Source: Virgibacillus_P tibetensis (lineage in GTDB: Bacteria > Bacillota > Bacilli > Bacillales > Amphibacillaceae). From it: a stretch of DNA of 64,000 nucleotides. The stretch is taken from positions 124,001-188,000 of the forward strand of contig NZ_JARZFX010000001.1 in NCBI RefSeq assembly GCF_036026595.1, in the 5' to 3' direction. This document shows positions 17,292 through 24,611 of this stretch, piece after piece. The translations under genes were made by a program, and so were the position numbers. Positions within the stretch are counted from its first letter, which is position 1; each line of letters opens with the position of its first letter. The notes beneath the pieces are model-generated. The model saw nothing but the letters and a program-made list of their open reading frames with translations. It did not search any database and was not told where the DNA came from.

Positions 17292-18365
17292 ATGCTAAAG
17301 CGCGGTTTACTTTTGACAGGAGCAATAACCTTATCTGTACTATTAACAGGGTGCTTTCAAGGAGAACAATCAATGGAGGAGATGGATCCGCCCGAAGATG
17401 CGGTAGCTGTTGATAACTTAGAAGAAGCAACACAAGAAGAAGGTACAGAGGAGGTCGATCAGGATGTTAACGAAAATAGTTCGGAAACAGTAGCACGGCA
17501 ACTGTATTTGATTGATTCGAATGGAATGGTCGCCTCCCAGATAGTAGAGCTGCCAAATCTCGAATCAAAGGAAGTCGCAACACAAGTATTAGAACATTTA
17601 GTTGAGGGTGGCCCTATAACACCTTTGCTGCCAAATGGGTTTAGAGCAGTGCTTCCTGCAGGAACAGAAATATTAGGGTTGAATCTTCAAGAAGATGGTA
17701 CGATGATCGTAGATGTTTCCAGTGAATTTGAGGATTATGAAGCTGACGATGAATTGAAGATAATAGAAGCCATGACCCATACACTAACCCAGTTTGAAAA
17801 CGTTGATAAGATCCAATTAAGAATTAATGGTTATCCACAAAGCGAGATGCCTGTAAATGGCACACCAATTGGTGATGGATATTCCAGAGTAAATGGCATT
17901 AATTTAATCAACACAGATAATCTGGATATTATTAATAGTAAAGCAGTTACCATGTACTATCCCGCTGAGCATAATGAAAATCGTTATTATGTACCGGTAA
18001 CACAGTACGTCGAGGGTGAAAATGAAGAAATATTTCGTTCTATTGTTCAAGCCATGATTGATGGACCGGGATTCAATACGAATATAAAACATGTTTTTAA
18101 TACACATACATTATTAACTAATACTCCTTCTTTGGAAAGTGGAGTACTCGAATTGGTGTTTAATAAAGAGATATTGAAAGATATGGAAAAATCCATGATA
18201 TCAGATGAAGTAATGGAAACGTTAGTTCGAACTCTAACGGAACAACAAGCCGTGGAAGCAGTACAAATAAAAGTTGAGGATGTCGAACAATTGGTTAATG
18301 AAAATGGTGAGGTATACAGTGAACCAGTAACAAATCAAACGTTTATGTCAATAGAAAAACTCTAA
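17292..18365 (+). CDS. gerM: Germination/sporulation lipoprotein GerM
   Basis: A 357-residue lipoprotein with an N-terminal signal and lipobox LLTGC (Cys21), an acidic linker, and two GerMN domains at roughly 60-190 and 210-350. In B. subtilis GerM links the engulfment proteins SpoIIIAG/SpoIIQ and is needed for sporulation and germination. The ATG at 17292 follows AGGAGGGAATCAC; the open frame upstream runs through the racE terminator. Confidence 0.94.
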   Translation: MLKRGLLLTGAITLSVLLTGCFQGEQSMEEMDPPEDAVAVDNLEEATQEEGTEEVDQDVNENSSETVARQLYLIDSNGMVASQIVELPNLESKEVATQVLEHLVEGGPITPLLPNGFRAVLPAGTEILGLNLQEDGTMIVDVSSEFEDYEADDELKIIEAMTHTLTQFENVDKIQLRINGYPQSEMPVNGTPIGDGYSRVNGINLINTDNLDIINSKAVTMYYPAEHNENRYYVPVTQYVEGENEEIFRSIVQAMIDGPGFNTNIKHVFNTHTLLTNTPSLESGVLELVFNKEILKDMEKSMISDEVMETLVRTLTEQQAVEAVQIKVEDVEQLVNENGEVYSEPVTNQTFMSIEKL

Positions 18366-18371
18366 AACTAA

Positions 18372-18398
18372 AGGGGCTTGTCCACACAGCCTCTTTTT
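18372..18398 (+). terminator. Terminator after gerM
   Basis: AGGGGCT/AGCCTCT stem with a 9-base loop and a T5 tail. Confidence 0.75.
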
Positions 18399-18411
18399 AT
18401 TTTTGATTATC

Positions 18412-18444
18412 GCCGGGGTCAGCTTTAGCATAGCTGACCCCGGC
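18412..18444. repeat. Strong GC-rich inverted repeat
   Basis: GCCGGGGTCAGCT/AGCTGACCCCGGC is a perfect 13-bp stem with a 7-base loop, directly after the gerM terminator and unusually GC-rich for this genome. TGTTCTTTT follows, so it may act as a second terminator or be a REP-like element. Confidence 0.6.
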
Positions 18445-18529
18445 TGTTCTTTTACGGCTGTATGTATTAACGTGTAGAAATAGCAAAAATTATGTTAAGA
18501 TAATGGTTGAATCAAGGAGGAGTTATATT

Positions 18530-19282
18530 ATGAGAAATGATGAAAGAAATGTAAATAGTTTACGAGAAATAACAATTACACCAAACTATATTAGTCATCC
18601 AGAAGGTTCGGTTTTAATACAGGTTGGCAATACAAAAGTGATATGCAATGCAAGTATTGAAGATAGAGTCCCTCCATTTATGCGTGGGCAGGGCAAAGGC
18701 TGGATAACTGCAGAATATGCCATGTTGCCTCGTGCTACAGAACAAAGGAATATTAGAGAATCATCAAAAGGTAAAGTCAGTGGGAGAACCATGGAAATAC
18801 AGCGATTAATTGGCAGAGCACTTCGTTCTGTTGTTGATTTAAATAGAATAGGCGAACGTACAGTTTGGGTTGATTGTGATGTTATACAAGCAGACGGTGG
18901 AACAAGAACAGCTTCCATCACTGGTGCGTTTGTTGCTGTTGTATTGGCGTTCGGTAAATTATTGGAAAAGAATATAATTGAAAAAATGCCTGTTACAGAT
19001 TTACTTGGAGCTACGTCAGTAGGCGTGCTATCAGATGGTACAGAAATACTGGATTTAAACTATGAAGAGGATTCAAAAGCACATGTTGATATGAATATTG
19101 TTATGACGGGCTCTGGTGAGTTTGTCGAAATTCAAGGAACAGGGGAAGAAGCGACTTTTTCATACAATCAATTACAAACAATGCTTCAGCTCGCAAATAA
19201 GGGAATACAGGAAATCTTTGATAAGCAAAAAGAAACAATCGGCGATTTAGCTGGGCGAATTGGTGAAACTGTTGTTAAATAG
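18530..19282 (+). CDS. rph: Ribonuclease PH
   Basis: A 250-residue phosphorolytic exoribonuclease that trims tRNA 3' ends. It has RNase PH core motifs (NTKVICNASIEDRVPPF, EYAMLPRAT, QADGGTRTASITGAFVA, DLNYEEDSKAHVDMNIVMT). The ATG at 18530 is 9 bases after AAGGAGG; an in-frame GTG at 18503 lies before that site. Operon with the next two genes. Confidence 0.96.
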   Translation: MRNDERNVNSLREITITPNYISHPEGSVLIQVGNTKVICNASIEDRVPPFMRGQGKGWITAEYAMLPRATEQRNIRESSKGKVSGRTMEIQRLIGRALRSVVDLNRIGERTVWVDCDVIQADGGTRTASITGAFVAVVLAFGKLLEKNIIEKMPVTDLLGATSVGVLSDGTEILDLNYEEDSKAHVDMNIVMTGSGEFVEIQGTGEEATFSYNQLQTMLQLANKGIQEIFDKQKETIGDLAGRIGETVVK

Positions 19283-19293
19283 GAGGACTGAAC

Positions 19294-19887
19294 ATGCAGG
19301 AACTGGTTATTGCAACAAAAAATGAGGGAAAAGCTAAAGAATTTAAAGATTTTTTTGCTCGATATGGAATAAAGGCTCTATCTTTATTAGAGTTAAATGA
19401 TGAAGTGCCCGATATTGAGGAGAATGGTACAACCTTTGAAGAGAATGCGGCACTAAAAGCAGAACAAATTTCAGCAATACAAAGTACTCCAGTCTTGGCC
19501 GATGATTCTGGATTAATCATTGATTCTCTAAATGGACGGCCAGGTATATATTCTGCGAGATATGCAGGTGTACAGTCAAACGATCAAGCAAATATAGAAA
19601 AGGTGTTGGATGAATTAACAGGTGTTCCTATTGAGAAGAGGGACGCAAGATTTATCTGTGTCCTGGCTATCGCTATTCCGAATAAACCAACTATCTTCAA
19701 AACAGGGTTTTGTGAGGGAAAGATTGCCTTTACAGCAGAAGGGAAAAACGGGTTCGGGTATGACCCCATATTTATCCCATCAGGCTATACAAAAACGATG
19801 GCACAGCTTTCTTCGGGTGAAAAAAATAAAATTAGTCACCGTTATCATGCGATTCAACAGTTGGAAGAGTGGATTAAAAACATATAA
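19294..19887 (+). CDS. ysnA: XTP/dITP diphosphatase (RdgB/HAM1 family)
   Basis: A 197-residue house-cleaning pyrophosphatase that removes XTP and (d)ITP from the nucleotide pool. Family motifs: ATKNEGKAKEF at the N-terminus, ENGTTFEENAALKA, LADDSGLIIDSLNGRPG and GFGYDPIFIPSG. It starts 11 bases after rph, behind a TAGGAGG site. Confidence 0.95.
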   Translation: MQELVIATKNEGKAKEFKDFFARYGIKALSLLELNDEVPDIEENGTTFEENAALKAEQISAIQSTPVLADDSGLIIDSLNGRPGIYSARYAGVQSNDQANIEKVLDELTGVPIEKRDARFICVLAIAIPNKPTIFKTGFCEGKIAFTAEGKNGFGYDPIFIPSGYTKTMAQLSSGEKNKISHRYHAIQQLEEWIKNI

Positions 19888-19912
19888 AATGATTGTGTAA
19901 GGAGGATTTGTT

Positions 19913-20422
19913 ATGTCCAGAGTCCTGATTATAAGTGATAGCCATGGGTTAACAGCTGAAATCGAAGGAATTAAAAACCGCCATCAGGCAGATGTCATGA
20001 TCCATTGTGGTGATTCTGAGTTGGACTTGGATGCGACGGAGTTGAATGGTTTCTTAAAGGTGGCTGGAAATTGTGACATTGACTCACGCTATCCGAATGA
20101 ACAAACACCTGTTATCGGTGGACTTACGTTTTATGTAACACACGGCCATCTCGATAATGTAAAATCAAATTTATCAACCTTATCATACCGTGCTGCAGAA
20201 AAAGACGCACAGATTATTTGTTACGGGCATACTCATATTGCTGGTGCTGAACAAATAGATGGACAGTTATTCATTAATCCAGGAAGCATCCGTTTGCCAC
20301 GTAATCGAGTTGAAAAGACATATGCAATCATGGAGTGGGAATCATCAGATAATATTATTGTTGCTTTCCATACAGTTAGTGGCAAGAAGGTAGAAGAGTT
20401 GACTTATCGTGCTTCTTTATAA
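19913..20422 (+). CDS. ysnB: YfcE/MJ0936-type metallophosphoesterase
   Basis: A 169-residue calcineurin-like phosphodiesterase with the full metal-ligand set in order: DSHG, HCGDSE, GNCD, THGH and GYGHTH-like (CYGHTHIAG). The physiological substrate is unknown. The AAGGAGG ribosome site and the short gap show it belongs with rph and ysnA. Confidence 0.9.
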   Translation: MSRVLIISDSHGLTAEIEGIKNRHQADVMIHCGDSELDLDATELNGFLKVAGNCDIDSRYPNEQTPVIGGLTFYVTHGHLDNVKSNLSTLSYRAAEKDAQIICYGHTHIAGAEQIDGQLFINPGSIRLPRNRVEKTYAIMEWESSDNIIVAFHTVSGKKVEELTYRASL

Positions 20423-20429
20423 GAATTAT

Positions 20430-20476
20430 AAAAGCTCATCTGCCTAGTATTCCTGCTATGGTTGATGAGCTTTTCA
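20430..20476 (+). terminator. Terminator after ysnB
   Basis: AAAAGCTCATC/GATGAGCTTTT, 11-bp stem with a 23-base loop. Confidence 0.75.
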
Positions 20477-20497
20477 ATCAATATTAAATATAAAGTG

Positions 20498-20526
20498 TTG
20501 ACAAAAAATAGTATAGTGCATATAAT
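20498..20526 (+). promoter_or_regulatory. Consensus promoter of the tRNA pair
   Basis: TTGACA (20498-20503), 17-base spacer, TATAAT (20521-20526): a perfect sigma-A promoter, as expected for stable RNA genes. Confidence 0.93.
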
Positions 20527-20532
20527 GATTCT

Positions 20533-20638
20533 TGTCCGTTAAATCAGCAGGTAACCTTTTTAGAAGCTTTCCACCTATGTTTCCTTTTGATTAACCTTGC
20601 TGATGTATTGGCAGTATGTTCGAATTAATTGTTACTAT
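20533..20638 (+). other. Structured ~105-base leader ahead of tRNA-Gly
   Basis: Between the predicted start of transcription and the tRNA is a leader with ATCAGCA (20543-20549) pairing with TGCTGAT (20598-20604). The pairing extends inward through GG/CC and TAA/TTA around a single bulged A, closing a loop of about 36 bases. It may be a pre-tRNA leader removed by RNase P or a separate small RNA. Confidence 0.45.
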
Positions 20639-20712
20639 GCGGGTGTAGTTTAGTGGTAAAACCTCAGCCTTCCAAGCTGATGATGAGGGTTCGATTCCCT
20701 TCACCCGCTCCA
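20639..20712 (+). tRNA. tRNA-Gly (anticodon UCC)
   Basis: Full cloverleaf: acceptor GCGGGTG/CACCCGC, D-arm, anticodon stem TCAGC/GCTGA with loop CTTCCAA (anticodon TCC), T-arm with TTCGATT. Discriminator T, and CCA is encoded. Confidence 0.97.
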
Positions 20713-20724
20713 TAAATACTATAT

Positions 20725-20798
20725 GTCCCAGTAGCTCAGCAGGATAGAGCAACAGCCTTCTAAGCTGTGGGTCGCAGGTTCGAATCCTGCCTGGGACA
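20725..20798 (+). tRNA. tRNA-Arg (anticodon UCU)
   Basis: Acceptor GTCCCAG/CTGGGAC, anticodon stem ACAGC/GCTGT with loop CTTCTAA (anticodon TCT), T-arm GCAGG/CCTGC with TTCGAAT. Discriminator A, followed by CT, so CCA is not encoded. Its 3' half is the attachment site of the element that follows. Confidence 0.97.
20751..20798 (+). repeat. Left attachment repeat within tRNA-Arg
   Basis: 48 bases, from the anticodon stem to the discriminator base, repeated at 23314-23361 with one mismatch (T at 20780 against C at 23343). Confidence 0.92.
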
Positions 20799-20807
20799 CT
20801 ATGTAAA

Positions 20808-20852
20808 AAGAAAGCCTAATCCTTTATGTATCAAGGGGTTAGGCTTTCTTAA
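20808..20852 (+). terminator. Terminator after tRNA-Arg
   Basis: AAGAAAGCCTAATCC/GGGTTAGGCTTTCTT stem (one G-U). By position this copy lies inside the element and now ends the tRNA transcript. Confidence 0.85.
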
Positions 20853-20931
20853 TTCCTATTACTCATCAGTTTAACGAACTAAAGAAGGTGGGCTCTTGGG
20901 GTCGGATTGGGGTTGGATTGATTTTTTTACA

Positions 20932-21243
20932 TCAATTTGCCGGCTTATTAAATAGTTCATCAAGATAACTAACTGCTTCATTATCTTCATCTTCTAGGAA
21001 GTGTCCATATAAATCGTGTGTGGTTGAAAATCGAGCGTGTCCTGCTCGTTCTTGTACCGCCTTGGCACGTAAACCCTTATAACTTAAATAAGTTAACGAG
21101 GAGTGCCTTAAATCGTGAAAACGAATCCGTTTTTATTCCAGTTCCTTGAATGCATCACTTCTCATAAATCGACCCCACCATTGACTGATAGAATCAGGAC
21201 ACATTGGTTTTCCAAGTTCATTGGCAAATAAAAATGATAAAGA
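20932..21243 (-). pseudogene. Tyrosine recombinase (integrase), C-terminal remnant
   Basis: The minus-strand frame gives the C-terminal catalytic part of a phage-type integrase: FLFANELGKPMCPDSISQWW, then KRIRFHDLRHSSLTYLS, AGHARFSTTHDLYGHFLED and a stop at 20932. The H-x-x-R, G-H and Tyr active-site elements are visible. A TAA at 21133-21135 interrupts the frame just before KRIRFHDLRH, and the N-terminal two-thirds is absent. Its C-terminus faces tRNA-Arg, as in site-specific elements. Confidence 0.88.
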
Positions 21244-21255
21244 TCATGAGCCTAT

Positions 21256-21465
21256 TCATGAGTAAATCTCTTTCAGTTTTTCTGGTGGCATCTGTGGATC
21301 CAAGGTAACCGTTCCCGGAATACAAAATGGGAGCTCAGCAAAATAGCATATTTCTATGCCTAATGCAGATGCAACGTCGTATATGGAATGTTTAGGATCC
21401 TTAATACCTATATGAATGTATAATCCTTCCACAGAATCCTCTAGCAATGTAGTTACATATTTCAT
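21256..21465 (-). pseudogene. ImmA/IrrE-like metallopeptidase, N-terminal fragment
   Basis: A 69-codon frame beginning MKYVTTLLEDSVEGLYIHIG and running to the region just before the expected HExxH motif, which is missing. The start resembles the N-terminus of phage and ICE ImmA-type repressor-cleaving peptidases. The same frame continues, through two stops, into the integrase remnant, so a deletion appears to have joined the two genes. Family assignment is from N-terminal resemblance only. Confidence 0.55.
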
Positions 21466-21504
21466 TAAATCTCCTTCATTTTAAAAACGTATGTTCTATT
21501 CTAG

Positions 21505-21538
21505 TGTATAAGAAAAGGTGTACAAAAGAATGTACACC
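21505..21538 (-). terminator. Terminator of the TM2 gene (minus strand)
   Basis: GGTGTACA/TGTACACC, 8-bp perfect stem with a 6-base loop; on the minus strand TTTTCTT follows. It lies between the TM2 gene and the ImmA fragment. Confidence 0.65.
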
Positions 21539-21560
21539 CGGTGTTAATATAAGTTTACAG

Positions 21561-21878
21561 TTAGCCAGCGTTTCTATCTTTAGACATAACTTTCACTTTT
21601 TCAATTACTTCTCTTTCGAGTAAAGTTGTTTTTGTCTCTAATCTTTTACCAATAATAAAAACATCAATAAGTGCCCAGATTCCAAAACCGCCTAATGTTA
21701 AGGTCATTCCAATTGCATAACCAATATCACCTAAGTAATATCTATGACCACCGATTACACCTGTAAACCACCATAAAACGTACAGAATCAGCTTATTTTT
21801 ACCTTGTCTTTCAACTTCTGCATCAACCATTGATAGTTGTTCTGCTGATAAATCCCTCTTTAAAATTAGATTGTCCAT
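21561..21878 (-). CDS. TM2-domain membrane protein
   Basis: A 105-residue protein with a TM2 domain: KNKLILYVLWWFTGVIGGHRYYLGD then a second helix YAIGMTLTLGGFGIWALIDVFII, with the turn motif GGHRYYLGD. The N-terminus (about 30 residues) is charged, and the C-terminus has about 25 polar residues. The ATG at 21878 has AAGGGAGGG upstream; an earlier ATG at 21917 lacks one. It is the only apparently intact gene in the element remnant, and its role is unknown. Confidence 0.82.
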   Translation of the reverse strand: MDNLILKRDLSAEQLSMVDAEVERQGKNKLILYVLWWFTGVIGGHRYYLGDIGYAIGMTLTLGGFGIWALIDVFIIGKRLETKTTLLEREVIEKVKVMSKDRNAG

Positions 21879-21946
21879 TACTAACCCTCCCTTCTCCATA
21901 ATAATTATATCGACCATAGTTGAACCATAGTTAATATCAAATTTTC

Positions 21947-22072
21947 TTATTTATCTTTTTCTTTCCTCTTTTTAGCTTTCTGCTGCATTCACTCTATGTA
22001 ATTTCTGATGTCTTCTATATCTTCAGTCGTGAGTTTCTTCCAACCAACTATATTTTGAAAGAATAAATCCAT
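21947..22072 (-). pseudogene. Remnant of an unrecognised element gene
   Basis: The minus-strand frame reads MDLFFQNIVGWKKLTTEDI, then EDIRNYIE, a TGA stop, and MQQKAKKRKEKDK to a final TAA. The TGA could be a former tryptophan codon. The acidic-helix then basic-tail pattern recalls the C-terminus of phage-type XRE regulators, and the position beyond immA would suit one, but the match is weak. Confidence 0.3.
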
Positions 22073-22150
22073 CGAAAGAGAGGGTGGCTTATATGTAGGC
22101 CGCCTTATTTATTATGACAAATTACAATTGTTTTATGCTGAAAGCCCTGG

Positions 22151-22348
22151 TTACGGAAATGGGTGGGCCTTTTTAACTATGAGAGTTTTACCCACTCCTG
22201 GTGGACCCAGAATGATTAAATTATATAATTGATCCAACCATGTAAACTCTTTTAATTGTTAAATTTGCTTCTTACTTAAAGATTGCTGCTCATCTAAATT
22301 AAATGTGTCCAATGTTTTATGAAACGGAAATGCAGCGATTTTAATCTC
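22151..22348 (-). pseudogene. IstB-like transposition ATPase, fragment
   Basis: The minus-strand frame gives KIAAFPFHKTLDTFNLDEQQ, a stop at the codon after SKKQI, then QLKEFTWLDQLYNLIILG and the Walker A motif GPPGVGKT, ending soon after in another stop. This is the N-terminal third of an IS21-family IstB helper ATPase. The rest of IstB and the IstA transposase are absent. Confidence 0.75.
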
Positions 22349-22350
22349 CT

Positions 22351-22584
22351 TTCAATAGATTTGGAGTTGCTTTAGCGACAGATAGCGCTGTGACAATTGC
22401 ATCAAAGAAGGTATATAACACTGCTAAAAAACTTTTTGCATTGTCAAAGTATCATCCAGTGGTGACGCTAGCTTTATGGGGTTCCTTTAAAATTCCAATC
22501 TCTGGGATCATTCATCGACTCTCCCCTTTTCTTATATTTCGACAATTAAGTAATAAGTCCTGCAAAAAACAAAATAATTTGTAA
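22351..22584 (+). pseudogene. Fragment resembling an Ntn-hydrolase-like protein
   Basis: An open frame without a proper start reads FNRFGVALATDSAVTIASKK and continues with NTAKKLFALSKYHPV before turning into unconvincing sequence. The ATDSAVT and ALSKYHPV pieces recall proteasome-like Ntn-hydrolase proteins, from memory only. It begins 3 bases from the IstB fragment on the opposite strand, so this is a junction of broken pieces. Confidence 0.3.
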
Positions 22585-22774
22585 TTTCTAAATAAATCCT
22601 CTGTCTATATGTAAATTAATAACGTTCGCTCCATTTCAAGAGGAAGGAAATAGACTTATCATAAAGGTCGTTTATCAAATGGAAGAATATATTTGCTTCA
22701 CGCGTGTCCATTGTTATTGTTGCAAAAAGAAAAAAATAGCACAGGCTAAGAAGTAAAAGGATTCAAGGCTGGGT

Positions 22775-23080
22775 GTGAAGAAAGCAAAATTGATATTGAA
22801 AAATAGAGTGTATATAAGGATGCTGTGCCATATGGAATTTAAAAATCCGCCAGTCGGCAAAAATTACAAATTAGTTGCTACACGAAAGTATGAAAATGAT
22901 ATTGGATTAATTGTGTTATGTAAAGGCAACAGAGAATATAGCTGGAATAACGTGCCAAGACTATAAAATGAAGAATTGAAAGATTATTTGTTATCCATGA
23001 AAGACGACATTGAAGCTGGTTATTTTGATGTTAGATTATTAGAAAAGGCAATTGAAGGATTTGAGGATGAAGATCTGTAG
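22775..23080 (+). pseudogene. Hypothetical element gene interrupted by a stop codon
   Basis: GTG-started frame of 63 codons (containing MEFKNPPVGKNYKLVATRKY, then YSWNNVPRL), a TAA at 22964-22966, then 37 more codons in the same frame (NEELKDYLLSMKDDIEAGYF) ending DEDL at 23080. The second part reads as a natural amphipathic C-terminus, so one nonsense change probably split a gene of about 100 codons. I do not recognise the family. Confidence 0.5.
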
Positions 23081-23313
23081 TAAACGAAAAAAGGCGGATG
23101 TATTTATTTATGGAGAATTGGTGATAGTTGCATGATGTTATTTTTTCCTTCATTATATAAAGTATAAGTTTTAAATTATTAATTGGGGTTGAAATGGGAT
23201 TGAATTTGCTTGGTTGGGGGTTGGAAATGAACTTAATTATTCCTAACAACTGATTTCGGAATCCCGTTGAATCAAGATTTTTCATAGAACGTCTGTTTCT
23301 TCCTTAACAACAG

Positions 23314-23361
23314 AACAGCCTTCTAAGCTGTGGGTCGCAGGTCCGAATCCTGCCTGGGACA
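23314..23361 (+). repeat. Right attachment repeat (tRNA-Arg 3' half)
   Basis: 47 of 48 bases equal those at 20751-20798. The 5' half of a tRNA is absent here, so this is an attachment-site copy and not a gene. Confidence 0.92.
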
Positions 23362-23366
23362 TCAAC

Positions 23367-23406
23367 AAAGAGAAACCTAAGCATGTTAAATAGGTTTCTC
23401 TTTTCT
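23367..23406 (+). terminator. Terminator beyond the right attachment site
   Basis: AAAGAGAAACCTA/TAGGTTTCTCTTT, 13-bp stem. Probably the original terminator of the tRNA operon, displaced by the integration. Confidence 0.85.
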
Positions 23407-23500
23407 GTGAATCAGACGTTTAATTTGTTGGGAAAAGGGAATGTATATCTAATATCTAAATTATAAATACTACACCTTAGGAAGAGAAAGGAGGATACGC

Positions 23501-24481
23501 ATGCAAACGCTACCCGAAAATATAATACTCTTTCCCAAATGGAAAACAGCCCTTGAAGAAGAAAGCTTGCAAGCTCTTAAGGAAAAAAGATATGAAGAGG
23601 CGCTGAACAAATTAAACGAATTATTAAGGTACCAAGTTGATAACCATGAGGTATTCATAGGTAAGATAATGTGCTTAATGGAATTAGGGCGTTATAGTGA
23701 AGCTCAGGATATGTGTGAAGAGCTATTACTTTATAGGAATGATAATTATTACCACTACCTGCACATTTATTTAACCATTTTATTTCAAACGGATCAATAT
23801 GGATTGTTAATGGAACAAGTGGAAGATGAGTTTTCTAATGGCAGCACCCCGGCGGTGATAAAGGAACAATTTGAGCAACTCTATGACATGAGCAGTAAAA
23901 TGAAAACAGACTTGATTGTTGAAAAATCTTTTGGTTACTTGAGTGACCTTTACGAGTCTATTAATAAGGACAATCATAGTGAACAGTGGCGATTAGTTGA
24001 AACATTACGAAAAATGAAATCATTACCGACAGAACAAGTTCTTTCATTATTGGTAAATGAGAAAGTACATCCAGTGACGAAGACTGCTATTTTTCAATGG
24101 CTCCAGGAAGTGAATATATCTGATCATGTAGATATACATAAGTTAGGATTTACAAAAAGCGTCAAACCAAATGAAGTAACAGAAATTAATGCAGACATAA
24201 TTATAAAGCAAACGTTATTGCTGATAAATGAAGTACAACAAGAGAACCCATCATTGTTCCAGCTGCTGGAGCAATTACTATATCGATATGCATATGTTAG
24301 GTATCCAATTATGCCACCCAACAAAGATGTAGTGAAGATCGCTGAGGCCTTGAAGAATATAGGTGAAGGTTACTTAAACATACATAGTAATTTTGAAAAG
24401 GAAACACCGGTTGATGTTGCTCGTTACATGGAAGAGATACAACTGTGTGAATCTTTGTATCTTGGTATTATAGAAGAGTAA
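23501..24481 (+). CDS. ysoA: TPR-repeat protein YsoA
   Basis: A 326-residue soluble protein with tetratricopeptide-like helices in its N-terminal third (ALKEKRYEEALNKLNELLRY, LMELGRYSEAQDMCEELLLY) and a helical C-terminal part. Function unknown. It lies directly upstream of tig as ysoA does in B. subtilis. AAAGGAGG ribosome site. It is the first chromosomal gene after the element scar. Confidence 0.85.
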   Translation: MQTLPENIILFPKWKTALEEESLQALKEKRYEEALNKLNELLRYQVDNHEVFIGKIMCLMELGRYSEAQDMCEELLLYRNDNYYHYLHIYLTILFQTDQYGLLMEQVEDEFSNGSTPAVIKEQFEQLYDMSSKMKTDLIVEKSFGYLSDLYESINKDNHSEQWRLVETLRKMKSLPTEQVLSLLVNEKVHPVTKTAIFQWLQEVNISDHVDIHKLGFTKSVKPNEVTEINADIIIKQTLLLINEVQQENPSLFQLLEQLLYRYAYVRYPIMPPNKDVVKIAEALKNIGEGYLNIHSNFEKETPVDVARYMEEIQLCESLYLGIIEE

Positions 24482-24503
24482 ATACAGAAGTAGCTTCAAA
24501 TGC

Positions 24504-24531
24504 TTGAAAGGCTTAGTAATTATGTTATAAT
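24504..24531 (+). promoter_or_regulatory. Promoter of tig
   Basis: TTGAAA (24504-24509), 16-base spacer, TATAAT (24526-24531) with an extended TG one base before. Confidence 0.82.
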
Positions 24532-24611
24532 AAAATGGTTGTAAATTTGAGATCATTATACTTAATTAACGTGAGTAATGTATGGAAACAATAGATTTTG
24601 GAGGGAATTTT

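Larger units (their letters stand above)
20799..23361. mobile_element. Decayed tRNA-Arg integrative element (prophage or ICE scar)
   Basis: The 2.56-kb stretch lies between a complete tRNA-Arg and a second copy of its 3' half. It holds an integrase remnant next to the tRNA, an ImmA/IrrE-like fragment, a TM2 protein gene, an IstB fragment and other broken frames. The integrase end next to the tRNA and the order int-immA are those of temperate phages and ICEs of Firmicutes. Most genes carry stop codons or truncations, so it cannot move by itself. Confidence 0.88.

Noticed and set aside
22390..22584. 64-codon frame as an intact small gene
   Set aside because: It lacks a ribosome site, its similarity begins upstream of the GTG, and its end reads as unrelated sequence; treated as a fragment.
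23314..23361. A second tRNA-Arg gene
   Set aside because: Only the 3' half is present; the acceptor 5' strand and D-arm are missing, so it is an attachment-site copy.
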